DNA from: Citrobacter freundii | GTDB lineage: Bacteria; Bacteroidota; Bacteroidia; Chitinophagales; Chitinophagaceae | Reading direction: 5' to 3' | Length of the DNA stretch: 64,000 nucleotides | Assembly (NCBI GenBank): GCA_003243445.1 | Contig: QFQQ01000022.1 | Coordinates: 1 to 64,000 of the forward strand | Shown here: positions 19,293 to 27,001 of the stretch, piece after piece | Numbering within the stretch: the stretch's first letter is position 1 | Layout of the letters: each line of letters starts with the position of its first letter | The notes under the pieces: generated by a model | Database searches by the model: none | Told to the model about the DNA's origin: nothing | Seen by the model: the letters and a program-made list of their open reading frames with translations, nothing else | Program-made: the position numbers and the translations under genes

Positions 19293-19832
19293 ATGAAAGC
19301 CGATAAAAAAGCACATATTCTCAGCATAGCGAGAAGTTGTTTTTATTGCTGGGGAATTCATAATGTATCTGTAGATGAGATAGCCAGGGAATGTGGCATG
19401 TCGAAGAAAACGTTCTATTCATTTTTTAACAGCCGGTCAGCATTAGTAGAGGAGATATTCCTGAAGCAATTGCAACAGTTCGAGCTCACTTTAAACGATC
19501 TTACTTCAGTAGCTAAAGATGCACCTGAAGAACTAACGAATTTCTTCCATTTATTCCGAACGATAAAGATCCCGCTGATCGTTATGCATGATTTGCGGAA
19601 ATATTACCCGGATGTATATGTGCAATTGATTAGTGGTGGTGAACAATTGATCAAGGCATTCATCCGGGCAAATATTCACCGGGGGAGAAAGGAACGACGA
19701 TACAGGAAGTCTGGTGAAATAGAAACGAATATTGTCTCCCTGGTTAAACTGTTCAAGGCTGCAGTATTGGACGAAGAAGGGAAAATGTTCCAACAGGCGA
19801 TTCTATCGAATTTGTCGGGAAGTTACTGCTGA
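19293..19832 (+). CDS. TetR/AcrR family transcriptional regulator
   Basis: A 179-residue regulator with an N-terminal helix-turn-helix at about 12-55 (VDEIARECGMSKKTFYSFFN). The C-terminal ligand domain is not conserved enough to name an effector. It is the last gene of the efflux block, and TetR members often repress adjacent RND pumps, so autoregulation of the operon is plausible. A strong terminator follows at 20003-20037. Confidence 0.9.
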   Translation: MKADKKAHILSIARSCFYCWGIHNVSVDEIARECGMSKKTFYSFFNSRSALVEEIFLKQLQQFELTLNDLTSVAKDAPEELTNFFHLFRTIKIPLIVMHDLRKYYPDVYVQLISGGEQLIKAFIRANIHRGRKERRYRKSGEIETNIVSLVKLFKAAVLDEEGKMFQQAILSNLSGSYC

Positions 19833-20002
19833 GGGATCTGACGCTGAATGACACCGGCAGTGACCCGGCGAATGATCACATTTGATGGATTTGATGACGA
19901 AAGAATGATCTGGCTGGCTGAAGCAAAAGCGGGTTTGATTGTCTGCAGGTAATGATCGGATCAGGTTGTAAACACTGATAGGCATTGAACACTGGATGAG
20001 CC

Positions 20003-20037
20003 GCAGGAGAGCCGTTGGATGGTTCTCCTGCTTTTTT
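20003..20037 (+). terminator. Intrinsic terminator of the efflux block
   Basis: An 11-bp stem (20003-20013 with 20021-20031, one G-U pair), a 7-nt loop and six T residues at 20032-20037. The T-run touches the broken end of the GIY-YIG fragment at 20037, so it marks the junction between the efflux block and the tRNA array. Confidence 0.85.
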
Positions 20038-20117
20038 CTGCCATTGAGACCAGACGTGCATCCGGCGTAAAACTTATTGAATGCCGGAGGGAAAAGAACG
20101 TAAGCTGTGGATTGCGT
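20037..20117 (-). pseudogene. GIY-YIG endonuclease fragment, copy A (first 27 codons)
   Basis: On the minus strand this encodes STAYVLFPPAFNKFYAGCTS and a few more residues, identical at 20 of 27 positions to copy B. The start codon is ACG rather than ATG. Homology stops at codon 27, and the sequence beyond is the terminator of the efflux block. The distance from the tRNA-like 3' end at 20155 is the same as in copy B. The copy is clearly non-functional. Confidence 0.8.
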
Positions 20118-20123
20118 AAAAAG

Positions 20124-20153
20124 AAAAGAGGCTTCATTTATGAAACCTCTTTT
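20124..20153 (-). terminator. tRNA-type terminator, copy A
   Basis: A 12-bp stem (20124-20135 with 20142-20153) and loop 20136-20141, nearly identical to the hairpin at 20456-20485. On the minus strand a T-rich tract follows. It lies directly after the tRNA-like fragment at 20155-20203. Confidence 0.7.
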
Positions 20154-20154
20154 G

Positions 20155-20203
20155 TACCGGAGAGCAGACTTGAACTGCCGTCCGCCGCGGCGGATATGAA
20201 TCC
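20155..20203 (-). pseudogene. tRNA-Met 3'-half fragment, copy A
   Basis: Matches the intact tRNA-Met from the anticodon loop to the discriminator base. The variable-region side is replaced by the 14-bp palindrome TCCGCCGCGGCGGA at 20181-20194. The D arm and the 5' acceptor strand are missing. Its 33-bp segment 20171-20203 is repeated exactly at 20609-20641. Confidence 0.8.
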
Positions 20204-20206
20204 TGC

Positions 20207-20449
20207 TCAATGAGGTAGGGTCTTGATAAAGTCTCTGCCCGCACCGGACTTAAGCCATTTTTCATGCGCAAGCGCTTGCTTTTTTTCGTCGAATTGTTTT
20301 GTATAAATGATGATCCAGGGTCTGTATCTGGCGGTCCAATCTTTTCCGAGCTAATTGTGGGATAACATTCTGCCGTTGAGATCGGATGTGCATCCGGCGT
20401 AATGCTTATTAAATGCCGGAGAATAGAGAACGTAAGCTGTGTATTTCAT
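20207..20449 (-). pseudogene. GIY-YIG endonuclease gene, copy B, with in-frame amber codon
   Basis: An 80-residue frame of typical length for small GIY-YIG proteins. The N terminus reads MKYTAYVLYSPAFNKHYAGC and continues into SDLNGR, so the GIY strand is AYVLYS and the YIG motif is YAG. After HN comes a TAG at 20351-20353, then LGKDWTARYRPW, the Glu-bearing EKWLKS and the end FIKTLPH. Apart from the amber codon the frame is intact, so decay looks recent. Its ATG sits directly behind the T-run of the tRNA terminator. Family members cleave DNA; this copy should be inactive unless TAG is suppressed. Confidence 0.85.
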
Positions 20450-20485
20450 AAAAAGAAAAGAGGCTTCTTTTATGAAACCTCTTTT
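20450..20485 (-). terminator. tRNA-Met terminator, copy B
   Basis: A 12-bp stem (20456-20467 with 20474-20485, one G-U pair), a 6-nt loop and a T-rich tract on the minus strand at 20450-20460. It lies two bases after the tRNA 3' end and directly before the GIY-YIG start codon. Confidence 0.85.
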
Positions 20486-20486
20486 G

Positions 20487-20560
20487 TACCGGAGAGCAGA
20501 CTTGAACTGCCGACCTTCGGGTTATGAATCCGATGCTCTAACCAGCTGAGCTACCCCGGC
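20487..20560 (-). tRNA. tRNA-Met (CAT anticodon)
   Basis: A 74-nt cloverleaf without encoded CCA. Acceptor strand GCCGGGG pairs with CTCCGGT (two G-U pairs), D stem GCTC/GAGC, anticodon loop TTCATAA, and T stem GGCAG/CTGCT around TTCAAGT. The anticodon stem has one A-C mismatch next to the loop. The 5' G-U end pair differs from a typical initiator, so an elongator is more likely; tRNA-Ile with a modified CAT cannot be excluded. Terminator and GIY-YIG gene follow directly. Confidence 0.92.
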
Positions 20561-20608
20561 CAATATTTTTATTACTTTTCTGCCTCAAAGCGAAACCTGG
20601 TATCAACC

Positions 20609-20670
20609 TGAACTGCCGTCCGCCGCGGCGGATATGAATCCGATGCTCTAACCAGCTGAGCTACCCCGGC
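20609..20670 (-). pseudogene. tRNA-Met 5'-half fragment, copy C
   Basis: Identical to the intact tRNA from the 5' end at 20670 through the anticodon, then carries the 14-bp palindrome at 20619-20632. It loses homology at 20608, within the T arm. The T stem cannot close and the 3' acceptor strand is absent, so it should not yield a mature tRNA. Confidence 0.8.
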
Positions 20671-20763
20671 TAATACCTCATTCAACAATACCTGTCAAAC
20701 GGGCGGCAAAAATAAAGATTCCGCCTATATCCCCGAAATGAATTTTAAATAAAATTCGATCAA

Positions 20764-21990
20764 TTATTTAGCAAGTGCTTTTTCCGCGGATTTGATGGCC
20801 GTTTTGCCCGGATATTCTTCCAATGCCCTCTCCAGGCAATCCATTGCCGCAGCAATAGATTCAAGGTTAAGGACATAAGCCAGCCGTACCTCATTCTTGC
20901 CCAGCCCGGGGGTGCCATAGAAGCCGGTCGCAGGCGCTAGCATCACAGTCTGACCATTATAACTGAAGCTTTCCAGCAGCCACTGGCAGAACTTGTCCGC
21001 GTCATCGATCGGGAGTCTTGCGATGGCATAGAATGCTCCACCAGGATTTGGACAAAATACGCCAGGCATTGCATTCAGTCTGGAAACAAGCAGGTCGCGA
21101 CGTGCCTGGTATTCTTTTTTTGGACCATCGAAATAACTATCCGGCAGATCAACCGCCGCTTCACCGAGGATCTGTGCCAACCCGGGAGGGCTAAGGCGAG
21201 CTTGGGCGAATTTCATCGCAGCATCATATACCTGTTTATTCTTTGTCACCAGCGCACCGATCCTTGCACCGCAAGCACTGTATCTTTTACTGATCGTATC
21301 CATCAGCACAACATTCTGTTCCATCCCTTCCAATTGCATCGCACTCACATATTCACCGTCATAGCAAAACTCGCGGTATGCTTCATCGCTGAACAGGTAA
21401 AGATTATGACGGAGACAGATCTCTTTCAATGCCTCCATTTCCTCTCGGCTGTAGAGATAGCCTGTCGGATTATTCGGGCTGCAGATAATGATCGCCTTTG
21501 TTTTTGCGGTGATCACTTTTTCGAAATCAGCGATAGGAGGGAGCGCAAACCCGGTTTCAATATGTGAGGTGATCGGCACCACTTCAACACCGGCTGTACA
21601 GGCAAAACCATTGTAATTGGCGTAGAATGGTTCCGGGATGATCACTTCATCACCAGGGTTCAGGCAGGTAAAAAACGCAAACAGGATCGCTTCCGAACCA
21701 CCGGTTGTGATCATGATCTGCTCATGCGTCACGGAAATCCCTACTTTCTTATAATAATCAACCAGCTTCCGGCGATAACTCTCGTTCCCCGCGCTGTGGC
21801 TATACTCCAATACCCTCAGATCCGTATGCTTCACCGCATCCATGATCGCCGGGGGCGTTTCAATATCAGGTTGCCCAATATTCAGGTGATACACTTTTGT
21901 ACCTTTTTTCTTGGCTGCTTCTGCAAACGGAACCAGTTTGCGGATGGGAGAGGGTGGCATTTGCTGGCCACGGGTTGATATCGTTAACAT
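20764..21990 (-). CDS. Class I/II PLP-dependent aminotransferase
   Basis: A 408-residue fold-type I aminotransferase of the aspartate/alanine group. Lys235 in DTISKRYSACG is the Schiff-base lysine; SPNNPTGYLYS at 171-181 and FSDEAYREF at 200-208 are cofactor and substrate contacts. The length fits the family. Amino-acid specificity is not clear. It is single, transcribed toward the tRNA-Met 5' region, with about 270 bases to the next gene on the same strand. Confidence 0.92.
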   Translation of the reverse strand: MLTISTRGQQMPPSPIRKLVPFAEAAKKKGTKVYHLNIGQPDIETPPAIMDAVKHTDLRVLEYSHSAGNESYRRKLVDYYKKVGISVTHEQIMITTGGSEAILFAFFTCLNPGDEVIIPEPFYANYNGFACTAGVEVVPITSHIETGFALPPIADFEKVITAKTKAIIICSPNNPTGYLYSREEMEALKEICLRHNLYLFSDEAYREFCYDGEYVSAMQLEGMEQNVVLMDTISKRYSACGARIGALVTKNKQVYDAAMKFAQARLSPPGLAQILGEAAVDLPDSYFDGPKKEYQARRDLLVSRLNAMPGVFCPNPGGAFYAIARLPIDDADKFCQWLLESFSYNGQTVMLAPATGFYGTPGLGKNEVRLAYVLNLESIAAAMDCLERALEEYPGKTAIKSAEKALAK

Positions 21991-21999
21991 ACCGCAAAT

Positions 22000-22180
22000 G
22001 TACAGACGCGGATTTAAATTCGCGAATTACACGAATTAGAGATTACCAATTGCCCGGAAGCTTTATGAATTTGATGGGTGTTACTCTGCCGGTTATCCAG
22101 GATAAAAAGAAGGCATTCCCTGTGCGCCTTCCTGATGACTCGCCATACACAAGAAAGCAATTCGCGAGATCCGCGCCTAA
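22000..22180. repeat. Inverted ACGAATT/CGCGGAT-type repeats
   Basis: The left side has CGCGGAT and CGCGAATTACACGAATT near 22008-22037. The right side has ATTCGCGAGATCCGCGC near 22160-22176 in inverse orientation. The composition matches the decamer array at 27002-27041 and pieces at 1-60 and 35220-35350. The unit boundaries are less regular than in the heptamer families. Confidence 0.5.
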
Positions 22181-22196
22181 AATTGGTGAAGAAAGA

Positions 22197-22224
22197 AAGG
22201 GCAGCCTTTTTAAAGACTGCCCCA
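22197..22224 (-). terminator. Terminator after the 105-residue hypothetical gene
   Basis: GGGCAG at 22199-22204 pairs with CTGCCC at 22217-22222, with outer bases extending the stem. On the minus strand TTTCTTTC follows, 38 bases after the stop codon of the upstream gene. Confidence 0.6.
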
Positions 22225-22261
22225 CCACTACTAGGTTTTACATATCTAAATATATTAATAA

Positions 22262-22579
22262 CTAGTAGTTCTCTTCCATAAATCCCTGTTTCATAATCTC
22301 GGGATCATGTATATTGATATAACCGTCCTTGTACTCTACCAATTGAACAAACGAACCCGTAAGCCCGGATGTTAACGCCGCCCGCTGGAAGTTGACCTGA
22401 TACGAAAGCTCTGCTTCGATCTCTTCCGGCGTCTTCAGGTAATTATTGACCGGATTTAATACCCGTTTCTCTACATTTCGCTCCAACCTGTTCCATTGAG
22501 TATTCACAAATGTCACAACAGTGTCTTTAATCTCTGAAAGAGATGGCACTTTTATTACCTGCGTATTTTCGTGGCTCAT
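22262..22579 (-). CDS. Hypothetical protein
   Basis: A 105-residue soluble protein that I do not recognise. It has no signal peptide or membrane helix. The middle is a predicted amphipathic helix (TQWNRLERNVEKRVLNPV), followed by an acidic helix and a short beta-rich end. It stands alone with a terminator behind it, which supports real expression. Confidence 0.6.
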   Translation of the reverse strand: MSHENTQVIKVPSLSEIKDTVVTFVNTQWNRLERNVEKRVLNPVNNYLKTPEEIEAELSYQVNFQRAALTSGLTGSFVQLVEYKDGYINIHDPEIMKQGFMEENY

Positions 22580-22901
22580 TACAATCGTTATTACATCTAA
22601 TACAGTGTAAATTTCATGCCGGTAAGAAATGCTCCCGGACGTAGTTATTGGTAATCATGGGAATTGAAAATTATTTTGTGGATAAATCGAATTCCGGCGA
22701 AAACGTGCAATGCGATGAATGACTTCTGTGGGGAAGTTTTGGGCGTAGATCAGAAAATGTGACTGGAAAAAAATTCCCACCGTGGCAGATGCGATACACG
22801 TGACACCATGCCCTGATTTATGTGTAGAGTAATCATAAACAAAGCCCCTTGCAAATGTTTGCAAGGGGCCGTTATTGGTTAAAAGCGATAAAACTTTTGT
22901 A
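22580..22901. other. Spacer with one terminator
   Basis: Holds the DUF1573 terminator at 22844-22869 and presumably the promoter of the 105-residue gene. No open frame longer than about 70 codons and no repeat family is seen. Confidence 0.5.
22844..22869 (-). terminator. Terminator of the DUF1573 pair
   Basis: GCCCCTTGCAAA and its exact reverse complement are separated by two bases, giving a 12-bp near-palindrome. On the minus strand it is followed by TTTGTTTA, about 32 bases after the stop at 22902. Confidence 0.85.
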
Positions 22902-23282
22902 TTAGTTCGCCACTACTTCACCGGAAATATGAACGGTTTTGATCTGCTCGATACCGGCGAAAGTGATATAAACTTCTTTTTTGATTGGTCCAACTGCTGC
23001 TGCGTTGAAAACAACTTTCAATTTTGCAGTAGCACCCGGAGCGATTGGTTGTTCTGGCTTTTCAGGAACAGTGCAACCGCAGCTTGCTGAAGCGTTAGCA
23101 ACTACAAGTGGTTTGTCGCTGATGTTCTTGATCTCGAAGAAATAAGTAACAGGCGTTCCCTGCTTGATTTTACCGAAGCTGTGATTTTCAGTGTTGAATT
23201 TTGCTACATCATCAGGTTTGCTTTGAGCCATTACCAGTACGCTGAAAAACAGAGCGGATGCGAAAAGGGCGATCTTCTTCAT
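22902..23282 (-). CDS. DUF1573 domain protein, second of a pair
   Basis: A 126-residue exported protein with a signal peptide of about 19 residues ending near VMAQS. The single DUF1573 domain is an Ig-like beta sandwich, with the family pattern FGKIKQGTPVTYFFEIKN and the conserved SCGCTVPE segment. The function of the family is unknown; members are common in Bacteroidota periplasm. It begins ten bases after the preceding paralogue, so the two form an operon. Confidence 0.9.
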   Translation of the reverse strand: MKKIALFASALFFSVLVMAQSKPDDVAKFNTENHSFGKIKQGTPVTYFFEIKNISDKPLVVANASASCGCTVPEKPEQPIAPGATAKLKVVFNAAAVGPIKKEVYITFAGIEQIKTVHISGEVVAN

Positions 23283-23292
23283 GGTTTGTATT

Positions 23293-23736
23293 TTATAATG
23301 TTTGCTTTTTTAAAAATTGGATGGATGCATTGGCTGGAGCTGCGCCTTCCGGAGCTTTCCAGACAGTGCCGCTGATAGTAACCTTGCGGGTCTGATTACC
23401 GTTATAAATGATGGTGATATCTTTTGTAAAAGGGCCTTCACTTGCTGCATTAAAACCGACTTTGATCTGTGTGGATGCTCCGGGTGCGATCGCTTCCTTG
23501 CTCCACTCAGGCGTGGTACAACCGCAGGTCGCCTGAACATTGTCCAGTTTCAACGGCGTTGAACCCGTATTCACCACCTCGAAATAGTGGAAAACCGGTT
23601 TATGCTGAGCGATCTCTCCAAAACTATACGCTGTCTCTTTCAATTGGAGCACTTCGGGGGCCGCTCCTGTAGACTGGGCACTGGCCACGAAAAACCCGAG
23701 AAAAAGCAGTGTGGTAAGGGTAACAAATCTCTTCAT
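23293..23736 (-). CDS. DUF1573 domain protein, first of a pair
   Basis: A 147-residue exported protein with a signal peptide ending near residue 20 (FFVASAQS). The DUF1573 domain includes FGEIAQHKPVFHYFEVVN and ATCGCTTPEW, closely parallel to the next gene, which suggests tandem duplication. The role is unknown. It is divergent from the E1 dehydrogenase gene with a 122-base shared promoter region. Confidence 0.9.
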   Translation of the reverse strand: MKRFVTLTTLLFLGFFVASAQSTGAAPEVLQLKETAYSFGEIAQHKPVFHYFEVVNTGSTPLKLDNVQATCGCTTPEWSKEAIAPGASTQIKVGFNAASEGPFTKDITIIYNGNQTRKVTISGTVWKAPEGAAPANASIQFLKKQTL

Positions 23737-23846
23737 GGAAGGTTTTTAGGGTTTCCAAAATTACATCAAAGATGAATGATATCAAACATGGGTTGCAATG
23801 TTAACTGCCTATTTTTTGAGAACGGCTCAAATGAACCTAATCTCCC

Positions 23847-23854
23847 TATTTTTG
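23847..23854 (+). promoter_or_regulatory. Possible -7 box of the E1 gene
   Basis: TATTTTTG fits the Bacteroidota -7 consensus TAnnTTTG. It ends only four bases before the ATG at 23859, which would make the transcript almost leaderless or imply a later start codon. No TTTG is found at the expected upstream spacing, so this is weak. Confidence 0.25.
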
Positions 23855-23858
23855 CTGC

Positions 23859-26252
23859 ATGGAAAATGCAACTCCATTAACGATGACCGCTGACGCAAAA
23901 TTGTCCTTTGATAAATTCAGGGAAGAAGTGCTGGGTGATTATCGCATAGCCTGTATCAGCCGGGAAGCCAGTCTTTTAGCACGTAAAGAAGTGTTAACCG
24001 GGAAAGCCAAATTCGGCATTTTCGGGGATGGGAAGGAGGTAGCCCAGGTGGCCATGGCCAAGTTTTTCCAGCCAGGTGATTTCCGCAGCGGTTACTACCG
24101 CGATCAGACCTTTCATTTTGCCATCGGCCAGACAACGGTTGCCCAATTCTTCTCACAGCTTTACGCCGATCCGGACATCAACAATGACCCGAATAATGCC
24201 GGCCGCCAGATGGTGTCCCACTTCTGCACGCCGCTGACCGATGAGAACGGCGAATGGCTTGATCTGGCCAACCGCCGTAATACAGCAAGCGACATGGCGC
24301 CAACAGCTGCACAGATGCCACGTTCACTCGGATTGGCTTATGCCTCACGCCTGTTCCGCCGGGTGCCTGCACTGAATGAACTCAGGTCATTATCCGAAAA
24401 CGGCAATGAGGTATGTTTCTGCACCATTGGAGACGCCTCCACTTCAGAAGGTCATTTCTGGGAGACAGTGAACGCCGCGGGTGTGTTACAGGTGCCATTG
24501 GCAATCTTTGTTTGGGATGACGGATATGGGATTTCCGTCCCCAAGAAATATCAGACTACAAAAGGATCTATCTCGGATGCCCTGGGCGGTTTGAAGAAAG
24601 AGGAAGGCACCAACGGTCTTCAGATCTTTAAGGTAAAAGGATGGGATTATGCCGGCATGTGCGAAACCTTTGATGAAGGACTTCGCATCGCAAGAGAACA
24701 GCATATTCCGGTACTCTTCCACGTCGAAGAAATCACACAGCCGCAAGGCCACTCCACTTCGGGAAGCCACGAACGTTACAAAACACAGGAACGCCTTGCC
24801 TGGGAACGTGAATGGGATGGACTGAAAAAAATGCGTGAATGGATCCTGGAAAATTCACTCAGCGATGAAGATGAGATCGAAGAGATCGAACGTGAAGCAA
24901 AAAAAGAAGTAAAAGAAAGCAAGGATAGCGCCTGGATAAAATACCTGGAGCCGATCAAGGTGCAGGTAAACAAAACAACCGATCTGATCAATTCAATGAT
25001 CAGCAATCTGCCTGATCAGGAAGGTTCATTAAAAAAGATCGTACAACAGTTAACGCTCAACCGCGAACCACTTCGCCGTGATGTAATGAAGGCGTTATAT
25101 GAAGCGATCAGCATTGCAGGAAACAGCGATGCCGCGTTCTGGACAAAAGATTATTACAAAGATCTTCAACAGCAAAACAAAGACCTTTACAATACGCATC
25201 TTTATAACGAAGGGCCGAAGAGTGCGTTGAGCGTACCGGAAGTAAAACCTGTACTGCGAACTGATGCACCATCGATCAATGGCTATGAAGTATTGAATCG
25301 TTTCTTTGATGAATTGTTCGCACATAACAGCAAGGTAGTTGCCTTTGGTGAAGACCTCGGTAACATTGGTGACGTAAACCAGGGCTTCAGCGGGCTGCAG
25401 GCAAAACACGGTGAAGACCGCATCTTTGATACCGGTATCCGGGAATTGACGATCATGGGTCAGGGTATAGGTCTTGCATTGCGTGGTCTCAGACCGATCG
25501 CGGAGATCCAGTATCTCGATTATCTGTTGTATGGTCTGCAACCATTGAGTGATGATGTGTCTTCTTTGCATTACCGCACTTATGGTCAGCAAAGCTGTCC
25601 ATTGATCGTACGTACGCGTGGTCACCGCCTGGAAGGTATCTGGCACAGTGGCTCCCCGATGGGCATGATCATTAACTCGCTTCGCGGTATGTATGTTTGT
25701 GTGCCGAGAAATATGGTACAGGCTGTTGGTATGTATAACACGCTGCTGAAAGGAAATGATCCCGGTATAGTGATCGAGTGTTTGAATGGCTACCGTTTGA
25801 AAGAAAAATTACCTGCCAATCTGCTGGAAATGACAGTGCCCCTCGGTAAACCTGAAGTGATCCGTGAAGGAACAGATATCACCATTGTCTCGTACGGCTC
25901 TGTGTTGCGTATCATCCAGGAAGCGGCAATAACATTGGAGAAACATAATATCTCCTGTGAGATCATTGATGTGCAGACCTTGCTGCCGTTCGATACAGAT
26001 CATAGCATTGTTGAATCATTAAAGAAAACCAACCGTATTCTTTTTGTGGATGAAGATGTGCCCGGCGGCGCGGCGGCTTATATGTTCAACCATGTAATGG
26101 AGCAGCAACAGGGGTATAAACATCTGGATGTTGCGCCAAGAACGATTACCGGAAAAGCCCATCGCCCGGCTTATGGAAGTGATGGCGATTACTTCAGCAA
26201 GCCGAACACGGAAGAGATCGAAACAGTGGTCAAAGAAATGATGGCAGAATGA
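23859..26252 (+). CDS. 2-oxoacid dehydrogenase E1, fused alpha and beta subunits
   Basis: A 797-residue thiamine-diphosphate enzyme, probably branched-chain 2-oxoacid or related dehydrogenase E1. The alpha part (about 1-330) includes the cofactor segment IGDASTSEGHFWETVN and the loop DDGYGISVPKKY. A charged helical linker at about 330-400 is followed by the beta part (about 455-797) with AFGEDLGNIGDVNQGF, the pyrimidine-binding region and the transketolase C-terminal domain. Fusion of the two subunits is known in Bacteroidota. E2 and E3 are not nearby, so they must be encoded elsewhere. A terminator follows 22 bases after the stop. Confidence 0.93.
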   Translation: MENATPLTMTADAKLSFDKFREEVLGDYRIACISREASLLARKEVLTGKAKFGIFGDGKEVAQVAMAKFFQPGDFRSGYYRDQTFHFAIGQTTVAQFFSQLYADPDINNDPNNAGRQMVSHFCTPLTDENGEWLDLANRRNTASDMAPTAAQMPRSLGLAYASRLFRRVPALNELRSLSENGNEVCFCTIGDASTSEGHFWETVNAAGVLQVPLAIFVWDDGYGISVPKKYQTTKGSISDALGGLKKEEGTNGLQIFKVKGWDYAGMCETFDEGLRIAREQHIPVLFHVEEITQPQGHSTSGSHERYKTQERLAWEREWDGLKKMREWILENSLSDEDEIEEIEREAKKEVKESKDSAWIKYLEPIKVQVNKTTDLINSMISNLPDQEGSLKKIVQQLTLNREPLRRDVMKALYEAISIAGNSDAAFWTKDYYKDLQQQNKDLYNTHLYNEGPKSALSVPEVKPVLRTDAPSINGYEVLNRFFDELFAHNSKVVAFGEDLGNIGDVNQGFSGLQAKHGEDRIFDTGIRELTIMGQGIGLALRGLRPIAEIQYLDYLLYGLQPLSDDVSSLHYRTYGQQSCPLIVRTRGHRLEGIWHSGSPMGMIINSLRGMYVCVPRNMVQAVGMYNTLLKGNDPGIVIECLNGYRLKEKLPANLLEMTVPLGKPEVIREGTDITIVSYGSVLRIIQEAAITLEKHNISCEIIDVQTLLPFDTDHSIVESLKKTNRILFVDEDVPGGAAAYMFNHVMEQQQGYKHLDVAPRTITGKAHRPAYGSDGDYFSKPNTEEIETVVKEMMAE

Positions 26253-26274
26253 TAGCATTCATTAAGATAAAGGG

Positions 26275-26305
26275 ATCCCATGCGCATTGCGCATGGGATT
26301 TTTTG
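26275..26305 (+). terminator. Terminator of the E1 gene
   Basis: ATCCCATGCGCA pairs exactly with TGCGCATGGGAT in an almost continuous palindrome, followed by a T-run. It lies just behind the E1 stop codon. Confidence 0.9.
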
Positions 26306-26377
26306 TGACAGCCCGATTCAGCAGGATTATCAAAAATGTTTAGATAGATTTACACAGAACATTTTTTAATTTGCTTC

Positions 26378-26992
26378 ATGCATACCGATTTCCTTTACAT
26401 TATCGACATCCTTGGAACGTTTGCATTCGCAGTGTCCGGAGCATTCTTTGCCATGGAAAAAAAGCTTGATCCGTTCGGTGTGCTGATCCTGTCCTTTATC
26501 ACAGCTATTGGCGGCGGTACCTTGCGGGATATCATGATCGGCGATCTTCCTGTTTCCTGGTTGAGAAATGCCACGGCAACGACGGTAATATTTTGTGCGT
26601 CGATCGCCAGTATGTTGTTCGGCTCTTTCATCCGCAAGTTCAATATGACCTTGTTTGTGTTTGACGCGCTTGGACTTGGATTGTTCACCTTTATCGGGAT
26701 AGAAAAAGGCATACAGATGCATTTCAGCATTGGCGTTTGCATTGCGCTTGGCACGATCACGGCTTGCTTTGGCGGAGTGATCCGGGACGTAATTTTGAAT
26801 ACGGTTCCGCTGGTGTTTCATAAAGAGATCTATGCACTGGCGAGTATTATCGGCGGCCTTGTTTATTTTGCTTTTTTGGAAGCAAACCTGGATACTTATC
26901 TTGCCAAGATCATTTGCATATTGCTGATCTTCGTGATCAGGATCGTGGCGGTAAAGTACAAATTAGGGCTGCCCCGCTTCTACAACCGGTGA
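26378..26992 (+). CDS. TRIC/YicG-type (UPF0126) membrane protein
   Basis: A 204-residue inner-membrane protein with about seven hydrophobic helices in two homologous halves. Each half carries a glycine-rich segment, TAIGGGTLRDI in the first and ACFGGVIRD in the second. This is the bacterial trimeric intracellular cation channel family. Ion selectivity and physiological role are unproven. It is a single gene between two plus-strand neighbours. Confidence 0.88.
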   Translation: MHTDFLYIIDILGTFAFAVSGAFFAMEKKLDPFGVLILSFITAIGGGTLRDIMIGDLPVSWLRNATATTVIFCASIASMLFGSFIRKFNMTLFVFDALGLGLFTFIGIEKGIQMHFSIGVCIALGTITACFGGVIRDVILNTVPLVFHKEIYALASIIGGLVYFAFLEANLDTYLAKIICILLIFVIRIVAVKYKLGLPRFYNR

Positions 26993-27001
26993 TGCGAATA
27001 A

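Larger units (their letters stand above)
20171..20641. repeat. 33-bp direct repeats bracketing tRNA-Met and GIY-YIG copy B
   Basis: The segments 20171-20203 and 20609-20641 are identical over 33 bp, starting TGAACTGCCG and ending TATGAATCC. Each contains the perfect palindrome TCCGCCGCGGCGGA. They start 438 bp apart and enclose one complete tRNA/terminator/GIY-YIG unit. They could be recombination sites, a target duplication or the ends of a tandem duplication. Confidence 0.8.

Noticed and set aside
19803..20210. A 135-codon minus-strand frame spanning the tRNA fragment and terminator
   Set aside because: It is read through of tRNA copy A, its terminator and the broken GIY-YIG fragment into the efflux-block terminator; not a gene of its own.
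20351..20353. TAG in the GIY-YIG frame as recoded sense codon
   Set aside because: No pyrrolysine genes or recoding element are visible, and neighbouring copies are clearly decayed.
20609..20670. Copy C as a working tRNA
   Set aside because: The T stem and the 3' acceptor strand are missing.
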